Positions 23,547 through 33,045 are shown, numbered from the stretch's first letter. The stretch is 33,333 nucleotides of DNA from an uncultured Paracoccaceae bacterium (GCA_947489705.1 CANLEQ010000034.1:1-33333); one strand, 5' to 3'. The notes: generated by a model from the sequence alone, not told the origin. Numbers and translations: made by a program.

Positions 23547-23834
23547 ATGACACTACTTAACGTCTCCGCTCGGCGGATCGTGCTGTGCACGCTTGCCATG
23601 ATCGCCGCTTCCTCGCCTGCGTTCGCGCAGGACCTTTCGCCGATCAACAACTTCTTCTCGACGCTCGGCACGGCCCTGACAGGGCCAACCGGCCGCGCCA
23701 TTGGCCTCGTTGCCCTCGCCGGCGTCGGCCTGATGTTTCTGACCGGTCGGATGAATTGGGGCTTCGCCCTCTCCGTCGTGCTCGGGCTCGTGATCCTCTA
23801 CGGCGCCGGCACAATCCTCGGCGGCATCGCCTGA
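23547..23834 (+). CDS. virB2: VirB2/TrbC-type pilin
   Basis: 95 aa with a long signal peptide (ARRIVLCTLAMIAASSPAFAQ) and two hydrophobic helices (AIGLVALAGVGLMFLTGRMNWGF and LSVVLGLVILYGAGTILGG) joined by a short polar loop, the standard layout of the VirB2 pilin. Its stop overlaps the virB3 start (TGATG). Confidence 0.85.
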   Translation: MTLLNVSARRIVLCTLAMIAASSPAFAQDLSPINNFFSTLGTALTGPTGRAIGLVALAGVGLMFLTGRMNWGFALSVVLGLVILYGAGTILGGIA

Positions 23835-24109
23835 TGCGCAATCCGTGCTTCCTGGCACTGACGAGGCCCGTCTCTGTGGCGGGCCTCCCAATGACTTACG
23901 TGGTCGCCCTGTTCGCCATCGTCATCGGCGGCTTCATCGCGACGCTCTCGTTTGTCTGGTTCCTGGGCAGCGCGATCATCGGCTACGCCGCCCTCCGTGT
24001 CCTCGCGAACTACGACGCTCGACTGATGGATGTGATCTTCACCGCGCTCTCGAAAGCTCCGCCGTCGCAGAGCTGGTTCAAAGGCAAAGGCATCATCTAC
24101 CGTGCTTAA
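23834..24109 (+). CDS. virB3: VirB3 inner-membrane channel protein
   Basis: 91 aa. It begins PCFLALTRPVSVAGLPM, the VirB3 N-terminal pattern, followed by two membrane segments (YVVALFAIVIGGFIATLSFVWFLGSAIIGYAAL) and a short polar tail. Its start overlaps virB2 and its end overlaps the virB4 GTG start by 8 bases. Confidence 0.85.
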   Translation: MRNPCFLALTRPVSVAGLPMTYVVALFAIVIGGFIATLSFVWFLGSAIIGYAALRVLANYDARLMDVIFTALSKAPPSQSWFKGKGIIYRA

Positions 24110-26435
24110 GAAGAAACAATCGCTGGCTCGTAAGGCTACCGATCCGCAGGGAGTCTCGCGCGAACACTTCCTCGCGGACTACCTGCCTTATCTCTCGGTC
24201 ATCCGTGACGGAGTGATCTTGCTACGTGATGGCGACGTGATGGCCTCCTTCATTGTGGAGGGGGTCAACGCTGATACCGCCGACGATACGCTGATTGACG
24301 ACGTGGCTCACGCAATGAGCGCAAACGTCGCTCAGGCGGAAGGTGATGCAGCGTTCTACGTCCACCGATTTTCTCACGAAACCGATCCGGGGATGCTGCC
24401 TGTCCATGGTGAAGGGTTTGCCGCTGCCATTGACCGGCAATGGCAGGCCGGCCTCGACCGGATGGGTCTTCGACAGCGGACGACCATGGTAACGATCGTG
24501 GTGCGTCCTCAAGTGCTCTCGACGCTCTGGGCAAAGATCAGCGGCGGCTCAAAGAAGAGCGCGCGTGAGCTGATGGAACGCCGGATCGCGAAGCTCGAAG
24601 AAATGATCGCTACGATCATGCAGGCCCTATCGGCCACGCAACCGGAGCGGCTGACCGCCAGCGACGGACGGTGGCTCGGCTATCTCAAGATGATGACGAC
24701 GGGAAAGTTCAACCGCGTTCAGCCGGGTGTCGATTTTCGACCTGTCCGAGATCTCATCACGGAGTCTCGGGTAGATTTCAGGGGCGATACGTTCCTTGTC
24801 GCGGGCTTGGACAGCGAGGACATGCGCTGGGGCACCATGTTCTGCCTTAAGGGCTATCCGACCGAGACGGTGACGGGGTTCCTTGGAAGTCTCGACATCC
24901 CAGCGAATACAGTCGTCAGCCACTCTTTCACCCCCATTGATATGGTGCCGGCACTGTCGCGAGTGCAGCGAACGGCCCGCCAGATGAGCGCGGCGGACGA
25001 TGCCGCTATCTCGGCTCGCGAGGACCTGGTGGCCGCGGCCGATGATCTAGCTTCCGGTCGGATCAGCTTCGGGCACCACCAGCTTTCGATCATGGTGACG
25101 ACGCAGACGCATGAAGAACTCGATGCAGTCGCAAGCCGCATCCGGACCGTATTACAACGTGTTCAAGGGGTGCCGGTGCGCGAAGATATGGGAGCGCGCA
25201 GCGCCTACTTCGCCCAGCACCCCGGCAACTTCGCCCACCGGGCAAGGGCCTCCATGATCTCATCGGCCTGCTTCGCAGATTTCGCCGCGCTCCACGGCGC
25301 GAACAAGGGACTGGTGCCGGGCACGGAACCGTGGGGGGCACCAATCACGACGCTTCCGACGCTGACAGGCGAGCCCTACCGTTTCAACTTCCACCTTGGC
25401 GGCTCGCCCGGTGAGCGCACGGTGGGCCATACCCTTGTTATCGGTAAGACCGGCTCGGGTAAGTCGCTGGGCACGGCCTTCCTGCTGGCGCAGGCGCAAC
25501 GGGTCAAACCGCGGATCATCGTTTTTGACAAGGATCGAGGGCTGGAAGCTCCGATACGTGCGTTTGGCGGTAGCTACTCGCCGGTCCGGCTCGGGGAGAA
25601 CACAGGCTTCAACCCCTTCCGCGCGGAATCCGACACGCGCGGAACAGCATGGCTTACCGATTGGCTGGGTGCGCTCCTGGTCGGGGATGGCGGTGCTAGG
25701 CTTTCGCCCATGCAAGCCGAAGCTTTGGCGAGCGCGGCGCAGGGAAATGCAGAGGCTGATCCCAACCTGCAAACGCTCAGCCACTTCCGCACGCAACTCC
25801 TGTCGGTGGACGACGACGGAGACCTGCACACGCGCATGGCCCCATGGGATGAGGGCGGCCAATACGACTGGTTGTTTAATGGGACGGACGCCGATCCTCT
25901 GGCCTTCGGCAACGATGTAACGGCCTTTGATCTTACCGAAGTCCTCGACATTCCTCCCATCCGAACGGCGTGGCTCTCCTATGTCTTCCGCCGGATTGAG
26001 CGGACCATCGAGGATGAGCGGCCCACGCTCGTCGTGCTCGATGAGGCATGGAAGATGCTTGATGACGAGTATTTCCAGTCCCGCCTCAAGGACTGGATGC
26101 TGACGATGCGGAAGAAGAATGTCGCCGTCGTCATGATGACGCAGCGGGTCAGCCATATCCGCGAGAGCCGCGCCGGAGGCTCAATCCTAGAGAGCACGGC
26201 GACGCAGGTTCTATTCCCCTCGTCCAGCACGACGGCGGGCGAACTCGATGTCCTCGGCCTGACCGACGCAGAAGCCGCGTTCCTTGGCTCGTCTGGCGCT
26301 GGCAACCGTTTCGTTCTGATCCGCAACGGCGATGACAGTGCCGTGGTCGATTTCGACTTGTCACCCCTCGGCCCGCTTCTCGACGTTCTCGGGGCCGGAT
26401 CGCGCGTCGATGAAACATGGAAGGATGCCGTCTGA
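24102..26435 (+). CDS. virB4: VirB4 conjugation ATPase
   Basis: 777 aa from a GTG that overlaps the virB3 stop. Walker A is GKTGSGKS at residues 448-455 and Walker B is LVVLDEAW with Asp647. Between and after them are VMMTQRVSHIRES, a VirB4-type helicase-like motif, and an N-terminal domain of about 400 residues. VirB4 energises pilus assembly and substrate transfer at the inner membrane. The next gene begins in its stop codon (TGATG). Confidence 0.95.
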   Translation: MLKKKQSLARKATDPQGVSREHFLADYLPYLSVIRDGVILLRDGDVMASFIVEGVNADTADDTLIDDVAHAMSANVAQAEGDAAFYVHRFSHETDPGMLPVHGEGFAAAIDRQWQAGLDRMGLRQRTTMVTIVVRPQVLSTLWAKISGGSKKSARELMERRIAKLEEMIATIMQALSATQPERLTASDGRWLGYLKMMTTGKFNRVQPGVDFRPVRDLITESRVDFRGDTFLVAGLDSEDMRWGTMFCLKGYPTETVTGFLGSLDIPANTVVSHSFTPIDMVPALSRVQRTARQMSAADDAAISAREDLVAAADDLASGRISFGHHQLSIMVTTQTHEELDAVASRIRTVLQRVQGVPVREDMGARSAYFAQHPGNFAHRARASMISSACFADFAALHGANKGLVPGTEPWGAPITTLPTLTGEPYRFNFHLGGSPGERTVGHTLVIGKTGSGKSLGTAFLLAQAQRVKPRIIVFDKDRGLEAPIRAFGGSYSPVRLGENTGFNPFRAESDTRGTAWLTDWLGALLVGDGGARLSPMQAEALASAAQGNAEADPNLQTLSHFRTQLLSVDDDGDLHTRMAPWDEGGQYDWLFNGTDADPLAFGNDVTAFDLTEVLDIPPIRTAWLSYVFRRIERTIEDERPTLVVLDEAWKMLDDEYFQSRLKDWMLTMRKKNVAVVMMTQRVSHIRESRAGGSILESTATQVLFPSSSTTAGELDVLGLTDAEAAFLGSSGAGNRFVLIRNGDDSAVVDFDLSPLGPLLDVLGAGSRVDETWKDAV

Positions 26436-26560
26436 TGAAGCTCTTTGCCCTACTCGCCCTGACCGCCCTGCTCGGCGGCTGTGCGACCTACACCGAACGC
26501 ACGTCGCCCTGCGCCTGCAATTGGGAACCGATCAACACCGACCTGGAGGCAATCGTATGA
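26435..26560 (+). CDS. virB7: VirB7-like small outer-membrane lipoprotein
   Basis: 41 aa, below usual gene-size cut-offs. MKLFALLALTALLGGC is a lipoprotein signal with the lipobox LGGC (Cys16). The mature part is only about 26 residues with two more Cys (CAC at 26-28). The start overlaps the virB4 stop and the stop overlaps the next start by ATGA, so it is embedded in the operon. VirB7 lipoproteins anchor VirB9 in the outer membrane; size, lipobox and location all fit, although VirB7 sequences are too variable for a firm call. Confidence 0.7.
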   Translation: MKLFALLALTALLGGCATYTERTSPCACNWEPINTDLEAIV

Positions 26561-27270
26561 AGCACGCCCTTCGCAGCACGGCTCTCGCAGTATTCCTTGC
26601 CGTCACCGGGACGACCGGGGCGCAGGCCCAAGGTGTGCCAGTATTCGACGCAACCGCCGTTGCCCGCGCGCTCCAACAGATCGAACAGATGCGCCGGGAC
26701 TATGAGGCGCAGATCGACCAACTGACGAGTCTGCAAAGCCAGCTCGAAAGCATGACCGGGGCAAAAGGGATCAGCGACATTCTGAACTCTGCAACGGACC
26801 AAACTGAACGCTTCTCGGCCGACAGCCTCTCCGGGATCCTCAACAACGCCATGACCGGCAGCGCGATCGGCGGCAATTCGGATGCACTAACGGCTCGGAT
26901 CGGAGAACTGAAGGACACCTTCGGCCTGCCGGACGTGGCCGACTTCCTCAGCTCCGATCTACCGCAGGAACGGGCACTTGCGACTCAGGCCGGCTCCGGC
27001 ATGGCTGCCATGGCGACGGCGGAAGACACCTACGCCCGTGCTGGCGCCGCGACCGAACGGGTGAACCAGTTGATCGACGGGATCGACGACAACGCCGACC
27101 TCAAAGCCAGCGTCGATTACAACACGCGGATGCTGGGCGAAGTCGCCGTTCTGATGAACGAGAGCCTACGTCTGCAAGCCGCCATGGCGAACGCCATGGG
27201 ATCGGACGCACTTACCTCGGCTCGCGATCTCGCTGGCCAACGTAGCTTCCTCCAAGCCTCGGGAGACTGA
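26557..27270 (+). CDS. virB5: VirB5-like minor pilus protein
   Basis: 237 aa with a signal peptide ending AQAQ. The mature part is helical, with a coiled-coil-like stretch (ARALQQIEQMRRDYEAQIDQLTSLQSQLESM) typical of VirB5/TrbJ pilus-tip proteins. The overlap with virB7 (ATGA) and the gap of 2 bases to the next gene place it in the operon. Confidence 0.82.
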   Translation: MKHALRSTALAVFLAVTGTTGAQAQGVPVFDATAVARALQQIEQMRRDYEAQIDQLTSLQSQLESMTGAKGISDILNSATDQTERFSADSLSGILNNAMTGSAIGGNSDALTARIGELKDTFGLPDVADFLSSDLPQERALATQAGSGMAAMATAEDTYARAGAATERVNQLIDGIDDNADLKASVDYNTRMLGEVAVLMNESLRLQAAMANAMGSDALTSARDLAGQRSFLQASGD

Positions 27271-27272
27271 CG

Positions 27273-27683
27273 ATGATCGGACGCGCAATGCTGGCCGCTG
27301 CAATGGCCGTGACGCTTCTACCTGCGCCGATTGCCATGGCGCAGGAACGATCCTTTGCCTGCGCCTATGGCAACAGCGACATGAACATCATCAATGAGCG
27401 AGCTTCTAATTTCGGGATGATCCAGATGCTCGCTGTTTACCGGGATCGCTACGATGCAGCCTATGCCCGTAAGCAGTGCGAGGCGTTTGCGAACGGCGAA
27501 CCCTACGCGATCACCTGCCTTGATGGGCAACGTGATTGGGATGCGATCGAAGCGTCGATACCGGACGATTACTACGGCATGTCCACGAAAAACCTGACGT
27601 CGTTCTTGATGGAAGAGCGAAAGCGCGGAACCGGCGTCGAGGAAGCGTACGACTACTGCCGCGAAGTCGGCGCAGTCAAGTAA
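27273..27683 (+). CDS. Small secreted protein between virB5 and virB6
   Basis: 136 aa, with a signal peptide (MLAAAMAVTLLPAPIAMAQ) and four Cys in the mature part (CAYG, KQCEAF, ITCLDG, YDYCREV) that could form two disulfides. It begins 2 bases after virB5 with GGGAG overlapping the virB5 end. The slot between virB5 and virB6 often holds entry-exclusion (Eex) or accessory proteins in other virB operons, which are usually small lipoproteins; this one has no lipobox. It may be an exclusion or pilus accessory protein. No family is recognised from sequence. Confidence 0.65.
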   Translation: MIGRAMLAAAMAVTLLPAPIAMAQERSFACAYGNSDMNIINERASNFGMIQMLAVYRDRYDAAYARKQCEAFANGEPYAITCLDGQRDWDAIEASIPDDYYGMSTKNLTSFLMEERKRGTGVEEAYDYCREVGAVK

Positions 27684-27708
27684 CCGGGCCACTCTGGGGT
27701 AGACCACA

Positions 27709-28962
27709 ATGGCGACTTTTGTATCCGACACGCTCAGCAGTATCGACAGTGCAATTGGCACCTATACGGAAAGCGTCTTTGTGGACCTGGCGGGGCCGAT
27801 AACGACGACATGCCAGATCATGGGACTGGTAGGTCTAGCGTTCATGGCGCTCAACACGCTGACCCAATGGGTCCCGATGCGGGTTGGAAGCTACCTCGTC
27901 TGGGGTGTCCGATTTGTCATCATTACTGCCGTGGCGACAAGCTGGGCGCAGTTCCAGCCGATCTACACCATTGTAACCCAAGTTCCGGCTGACGTGGGTG
28001 GAAACCTTCTAGCGGCAGCAGGAGCCGGATCGGCCGCGGCTGACCTGTATGACGGCGTAGATATTCTCGTTACCTCTCTCTTTGATTTTTCGGACCGCAT
28101 ATATGACGAAAGCGCCCGATTTGGGATCAGTCTGACTGCAACCCTCGTCTGGGTTGCCGGGGCACTTCTGGCATGTGTTACCATACTCGTGGCGGGCCTC
28201 GGAAAAGTTGGACTTGCGATGGCAGTGTCCTTGGCGCCGATCTTCATTCCGACGCTTCTGTTTAGGGCCACCGGCAATCTCTTTGAGAGTTGGGTGCGCT
28301 TCACTATCGGTTTTGCCTTGATCCCTCTCGTTTTGGCCGGGGTCATTGGAGCGGTGCTCGGAACCGGGACAGCGTTGGCCGCCAGCGCGGCCGGAGCCGA
28401 TGCCCTTTCGGAAGCGGCTCAATTTATCATCGTTGCCGCCTCCGGCATTTTCCTCATGGCGCAGGTGCCGACGTTGGTGAACGGCCTCTCGGGGTCGATC
28501 GTGGCAACAGCCAACGGCTTCCGTGAGGCGCGGCAGGCAATGGATATTGGTGGGAAGGTTGCGAAGGGCACCCTCAACGCAGGTGGAGCGGGTTATCGGT
28601 TCGCTGAACCGCGCGCGACGCAAGCGGTTTCGGCGGTGCGCGCAGCCGGCGCTAGCGAAGAGCAGCGCGGCGGCGCCACGCGGGTCGCCGCAATGCTGCA
28701 AGATGCGAAGGCAACTTCAGATGCTCGGAAGCGCGCTGTCCAGAACATCGGCAGGAAGAACGCTGAATATGGCCGGCGCACCAGTTGGTCAGATCGGCGC
28801 GAGGCCGGAAATGCGGCCGTGATCGAGCAGGCAAGAGAACACATGCGCCAAAGGGGCGGCACCTCTGCGCCGAAAGAGAGCGTAGTGCGCCGGAACCCGC
28901 ACCAACAGAAAGCGGATGGCGAAGCCATGATCGGCCCCTGGGGCACCGTGGCAAAGAAGTAA
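27709..28962 (+). CDS. virB6: VirB6 polytopic channel protein
   Basis: 417 aa. Five or more hydrophobic segments lie in residues about 30-270: TCQIMGLVGLAFMALNTL, VWGVRFVIITAVATSW, LTATLVWVAGALLACVTILVAGLG, FTIGFALIPLVLAGVIGAVLG and FIIVAASGIFLMAQVPTLV. A long basic cytoplasmic tail follows. The layout is that of VirB6/TrbL inner-membrane proteins of the transfer channel. GGGG precedes the ATG. A 70-base gap follows before virB8. Confidence 0.88.
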   Translation: MATFVSDTLSSIDSAIGTYTESVFVDLAGPITTTCQIMGLVGLAFMALNTLTQWVPMRVGSYLVWGVRFVIITAVATSWAQFQPIYTIVTQVPADVGGNLLAAAGAGSAAADLYDGVDILVTSLFDFSDRIYDESARFGISLTATLVWVAGALLACVTILVAGLGKVGLAMAVSLAPIFIPTLLFRATGNLFESWVRFTIGFALIPLVLAGVIGAVLGTGTALAASAAGADALSEAAQFIIVAASGIFLMAQVPTLVNGLSGSIVATANGFREARQAMDIGGKVAKGTLNAGGAGYRFAEPRATQAVSAVRAAGASEEQRGGATRVAAMLQDAKATSDARKRAVQNIGRKNAEYGRRTSWSDRREAGNAAVIEQAREHMRQRGGTSAPKESVVRRNPHQQKADGEAMIGPWGTVAKK

Positions 28963-29033
28963 GCCGCTCAACCACCACCGGAACGAACGAGCGCGGCCTT
29001 CGCGGGACCGCATTAGGATAGGAGTCTGCCAAG

Positions 29034-29720
29034 ATGGCCGGAAAGAAGAAAGAACCCGCCTCCACACAAGTCGCCTTTGAGGACGAGGTGTTCTTCTCGC
29101 TGCGCCGCCAGCGCAATATCGGCTGGACCGTCGCAGCCCTCAGTCTCGGGGTCGCGTTGGCCTCGGTTGGTGCCATGGCGGCGATGCTGCCGCTCAAGGA
29201 AATCCGCCCCTACGTGGTCATGGTGGACCGGACCACGGGCGAGTCCGAACAGGTGGTCTCGACCCGTCCGACGAGCCTGACCGACCAAGAAGCGGTGCTC
29301 GAAGCGGAGCTGGTGCGCTACGTCACCAATCGCGAAACCTACGACCCGTCGGACAACAGCGAACGCATCCCACTCGTCAACGCCATGTCGGTCGGGCAGG
29401 CGCAGGAGTCCCTTCGAACCGTCTGGAACTCAGGTTCGGAAAGCTACCCCCCGACACGGTATGGCCGGGACACCCGGATCAGCGTTCGTATTCGCTCGAT
29501 CTCAGTCCTAGGCGACGACACCGCGCAAGTGCGGTTTGTTCGCCGGCTTGAGAAGTCAGGCCAGAACACGGTTGAGCGGGACTTCGTGGCGACGGTTGGC
29601 TTCGATTTTCAGCCGCGCACGGAACGCAATCTCCAGCAAGTTTGGTCGAACCCGCTCGGCTTCACCGTGACCAGTTACCGCGTCGATGCGGAAACCCTCA
29701 GCCCTCGGGAGACGAACTGA
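29034..29720 (+). CDS. virB8: VirB8 scaffold protein
   Basis: 228 aa with a cytoplasmic N-terminus of about 28 residues, one membrane segment (IGWTVAALSLGVALASVGAMAAMLPL) and a periplasmic NTF2-like domain with RETYDPSDNSERIPLVNAMS. VirB8 nucleates the assembly of VirB9 and VirB10. AGGAG lies 10 bases before the ATG. Its stop overlaps the virB9 start (TGATG). Confidence 0.9.
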   Translation: MAGKKKEPASTQVAFEDEVFFSLRRQRNIGWTVAALSLGVALASVGAMAAMLPLKEIRPYVVMVDRTTGESEQVVSTRPTSLTDQEAVLEAELVRYVTNRETYDPSDNSERIPLVNAMSVGQAQESLRTVWNSGSESYPPTRYGRDTRISVRIRSISVLGDDTAQVRFVRRLEKSGQNTVERDFVATVGFDFQPRTERNLQQVWSNPLGFTVTSYRVDAETLSPRETN

Positions 29721-30472
29721 TGCGCCTTGCCCTCGCCGCCCTTGCCTGTGCCATGATCGGCTCTGCCGCCTCGGCTGAAACTGTAGCACGGGCCTATCCA
29801 GACGATGCCCGGATACGTCAATTCACTTACGACGAGCATCAGGTCTACCGGCTCCCGACGTATCTCCGCTACATCACGGCGATCGAGTTTCCGGCCGGCG
29901 AGTCCATCGACAGCGTCCAGCTCGGGGACAGCGCCTCGTGGGAGATTACGCGGCTGGATCGGGGCAACGTCCTGACGATTAAGCCCGTGATCGAAGGCGC
30001 CTATACCAACATGAATGTCTACACCAACGCTCGGGCCTACTCTTTCGAGCTACGATCAAGCGAGACCGGCGCTGGCTCGTCCAACCCGTCCTACCGCGTC
30101 AACTTCCGCTATCCCGGTGAGGAAGCGGCCGCGCGCCAAGCGCAGCTCAAGCGCGAGGCGCTGGTCAAGGACTTCAACTATTACGTTGCTGGGGAAGCGA
30201 CGAGCTTCCGGCCCTACCGCGTCTATGACGACGGCCAGCGCACCTATTTCCTGTTCGACGGCAACGCGCCTCGCCCGGCCATCTTTGCCGCGGACGCGCA
30301 AGGGCGCGAGGCGATCGTCAACACCCGGCAAGAGGGCAATATGATCGTGGTCGAGCGCACGTCGCCCTACTGGACCCTGCGCCTCGGGGATGAAGAGCTG
30401 TGCGTCGCCCATGGCGACGTAATCCAGAGCGTTCCTGGCGGTCGCAACGCCGCGCGCGTGGAGGGTTTCTGA
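29720..30472 (+). CDS. virB9: VirB9 outer-membrane core protein
   Basis: 250 aa from the ATG overlapping the virB8 stop. Signal peptide (LALAALACAMIGSAASAE), an N-terminal domain with PDDARIRQFTYDEHQVYRLPT and a C-terminal beta-rich domain with SYRVNFRYP, then FRPYRVYDDGQRTYFLF, the VirB9/CagX signature region. It forms the outer core ring with VirB7 and VirB10. Its stop overlaps virB10 (TGATG). Confidence 0.92.
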   Translation: MRLALAALACAMIGSAASAETVARAYPDDARIRQFTYDEHQVYRLPTYLRYITAIEFPAGESIDSVQLGDSASWEITRLDRGNVLTIKPVIEGAYTNMNVYTNARAYSFELRSSETGAGSSNPSYRVNFRYPGEEAAARQAQLKREALVKDFNYYVAGEATSFRPYRVYDDGQRTYFLFDGNAPRPAIFAADAQGREAIVNTRQEGNMIVVERTSPYWTLRLGDEELCVAHGDVIQSVPGGRNAARVEGF

Positions 30473-31791
30473 TGAGCACGGGAGCGGACGCGGGCGCAGA
30501 CGCCCGCACAAACTATCTCAATAGCGGCGGCAGCAACGGTGCCCGCACGCTCGTCGGTTTGCTCATCGGCGTTGTGCTTGTAGTCGCCGCGGCCTTTTTG
30601 TTCGCTCCGGGGGCCATTCAGGACATGCTCACCAGCGGATCGTCTGAGGTCGAGGACATGCAGACGACTTCGACCGACCCCGGACTTGATACCGACTTCC
30701 CTGATCTACCGGACATTGAGACGGAGCCGACGGAAGCTGCCGCCACGATGGAAGCCGAAGAGACACCTGACACCTCAGCCGCCGAACAAAGGATTGCCGC
30801 TTTGGAAGCGCAGCTCGAAGCCCTCCGCGCCGCGCGCAATGACGAAGATCTCGACGCGCTGCTCGAACGGCAGGCGGAGCGGTTGCAGGAGCAATTCGAG
30901 CGCGAGCGTCGGTTGCTCCAGGAGCAACTGGATGCGGAGCGGAATCGCGAGCCGATCGAGGTGCGCCAAGCCGGGATCATTCCCAGTATGGACATGGGCG
31001 AGACGGAAGAAGAGCGCCTTGCGCGGGAACGGCTCGAAGAGGAGCGAGCCCGCCGTGCGGCGATCCGCGAGGAGCAGATCAATTCGCCATCTGTGGTGGT
31101 CGACGGCGCCGCCAACGTCTCGGGCGCTGGTGGCAATGCCGGGATCGATGGCTCTGGTAGCAGTCGTAAACTCAGCGATAGAGAACAGTTCATGGCCGAT
31201 GCATCGACGCAAGGCCACGAGACCGCGCAGGCGGGACGCATACCGCGGCCCAGCCAGACGATCGTTCAGGGAACGACCGTTCAAGCCGTGCTCGAGACGG
31301 CGGTAAGCTCGGAGCTGCCCGGCGTGATCCGGGCCGTGGTGGCGCGGGACGTGTATTCCTATGACGGGGCCAATGTTCTTCTGCCAAAGGGAACGCGCCT
31401 GATCGGGGAATACAATTCCGACGTGTCAGTGGTGCAAGAGCGCGTGCAAATGGCGTGGAGCCGGGCAATCACGCCCTCAGGCGTCAGCGTCGAGCTAGGC
31501 GGCTTCGGCGCCGACCGCCTCGGCCGTTCCGGCCAAACAGGCTTTGTCGATAGCCGCTTCCGCGAGCGCTTCGGCTCGGCCGCCCTGATCTCTCTAATCG
31601 GCGCGGGTCCACAGGTCTTAATCTCCGAGAACGCCAGCGAGAACGAACAGGACGTTGCCGTAGACGTCGGCGACGATCTCGAAAGTGCCTCTCAGGGCGC
31701 GATGGCCGATTACCTCGCAGCTGGCCCCGTCATCTACGTGGACCAAGGAACGGAGCTGACCGTGTTCGTGAACCGGGATCTGGTATTCTGA
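30472..31791 (+). CDS. virB10: VirB10 core-complex protein
   Basis: 439 aa. A membrane segment at about residues 26-46 (TLVGLLIGVVLVVAAAFLFA), an acidic stretch, a Glu/Arg-rich coiled coil (about 110-200, QEQFERERRLLQEQLDAERN) and the C-terminal TrbI/VirB10 domain (QGTTVQAVLETAVSSELPGVIRA, then LPKGTRLIGEYNSDV, GFVDSRFRERFGSA and QGTELTVFVNRDLVF). It spans both membranes. Overlaps virB11 by one base. Confidence 0.94.
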   Translation: MSTGADAGADARTNYLNSGGSNGARTLVGLLIGVVLVVAAAFLFAPGAIQDMLTSGSSEVEDMQTTSTDPGLDTDFPDLPDIETEPTEAAATMEAEETPDTSAAEQRIAALEAQLEALRAARNDEDLDALLERQAERLQEQFERERRLLQEQLDAERNREPIEVRQAGIIPSMDMGETEEERLARERLEEERARRAAIREEQINSPSVVVDGAANVSGAGGNAGIDGSGSSRKLSDREQFMADASTQGHETAQAGRIPRPSQTIVQGTTVQAVLETAVSSELPGVIRAVVARDVYSYDGANVLLPKGTRLIGEYNSDVSVVQERVQMAWSRAITPSGVSVELGGFGADRLGRSGQTGFVDSRFRERFGSAALISLIGAGPQVLISENASENEQDVAVDVGDDLESASQGAMADYLAAGPVIYVDQGTELTVFVNRDLVF

Positions 31792-32786
31792 TGAATGAAG
31801 CCCCCCGCTCACACGCCGAACAGGGTCTCGGCCCCCTCCGTCAGCTTCTAACCTCTGACGACGTGAATGAAGTCGTCATCAATCCCGATGGCGGTGTCTG
31901 GGTCGAGTATGCCGGGACGGAGCACATGCAGCGATGCGACGAGGAAATCCCGGCCGCACGCTTGCAAATGCTCGGCACCCACCTGGCCGGGGAGACCAAG
32001 AACCAGCTCGGCCCCAAACACCCGATCGTCTCTGGCCGCATCTTCGTATTCGGGCAGTCCATGCGGGTGCAGATTATCGTCCCGCCCGCGATTGGAGACG
32101 GCATATCCGTCTCGATCCGCAAGTATGTCAGCCGGGTCCTCGATGTGGGGGAGGTCGGATTCCTTGAAGGGCAATCGGTCGATGTGGACGAGGAGCGACG
32201 TAAGCGACTTGAAGAGCTGCGCGGTCTCGCCCTCGGTGGCGACTTGGGGACCCTGCTTCGGCGTGCCGTGGACGAGCGGCTGAACATGCTCGTTTCAGGC
32301 GGCACGTCGTCAGGTAAGACGACGCTCGCCCGCGCGATCCTGGGCATGAGCAATCGGGCGGAACGCATGGTCACGATCGAGGATGCGCCGGAGCTGCATC
32401 TTCCGCACCCGAACAATGTCGCCCTGATTGCGGATCGCCGCGATGGCTCCGAACGCTCCCCTGCCCGGTTGCTTGAGAGCACACTGCGGATGCGACCGGA
32501 TCGGTTGATCCTGGGGGAAATCCGCGGCGTCGAAGCCTTCAACTTCCTTGAAGCGATCAACACCGGCCATCCGGGGTCGATCAGTACGATTCACGCGGAC
32601 AGCCCGAAGCTCGCGCTCGAACGCATGGCGATGATGGTGCTGCGGGCCGGTCTGAATCAGACGCGAGCCGATGTGGTGGAGTATGCGTCGAGGACGATCG
32701 ACTTGATCGTGCAGGTCGGCCGGCGCGGTGGTAAGCGTGGCGTCGTGCAGGTCTACATGCCCGCGCTTGAAGCAGAAACGGAATAA
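31791..32786 (+). CDS. virB11: VirB11 secretion ATPase
   Basis: 331 aa. Walker A is GGTSSGKT at 170-177, followed by an Asp box (MVTIEDAPELHLPH), Walker B (RPDRLILGEIRG) and a His box (TGHPGSISTIHADSP). These are the motifs of the hexameric VirB11 traffic ATPase. The start overlaps the virB10 stop (TGATG). It is the last recognisable virB gene; virD4 is not present in the window. Confidence 0.95.
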   Translation: MNEAPRSHAEQGLGPLRQLLTSDDVNEVVINPDGGVWVEYAGTEHMQRCDEEIPAARLQMLGTHLAGETKNQLGPKHPIVSGRIFVFGQSMRVQIIVPPAIGDGISVSIRKYVSRVLDVGEVGFLEGQSVDVDEERRKRLEELRGLALGGDLGTLLRRAVDERLNMLVSGGTSSGKTTLARAILGMSNRAERMVTIEDAPELHLPHPNNVALIADRRDGSERSPARLLESTLRMRPDRLILGEIRGVEAFNFLEAINTGHPGSISTIHADSPKLALERMAMMVLRAGLNQTRADVVEYASRTIDLIVQVGRRGGKRGVVQVYMPALEAETE

Positions 32787-32800
32787 GTAAGGTCTAGCCT

Positions 32801-33040
32801 ATGTCAGAAGACGGTAAGCCAGTGGCGGGACGACAAAGATTTCTCGATGCGATCCGCGAAGGTAGTTCCGATACCGCTTTTGCCTTGTTGTGTGCCTTGG
32901 TGCTGTCGCTGATCCTGGGAGTGACGGCCGTTCTTCTTGCCGGACGAAATCTGGAGGGCTCGGACATTGTAGGCATACTTGGAGTAGTTGGAGGCTCGGC
33001 AAGTTCCGTAGCCGCGATTATTTCAGCAAAGAGCCGATGA
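32801..33040 (+). CDS. Small membrane protein after virB11
   Basis: 79 aa with two hydrophobic segments (AFALLCALVLSLILGVTAVLLAG and IVGILGVVGGSASSVAAIISA) separated by a short polar loop. It starts 14 bases after virB11 with a weak site (AAGG, 9 bases upstream) and is probably co-transcribed. No recognised family. Confidence 0.6.
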   Translation: MSEDGKPVAGRQRFLDAIREGSSDTAFALLCALVLSLILGVTAVLLAGRNLEGSDIVGILGVVGGSASSVAAIISAKSR

Positions 33041-33045
33041 CCTTT

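Noticed and set aside
24222-24534. Minus-strand frames inside virB4
   Set aside because: Shadows of a long, clearly conserved ATPase gene.
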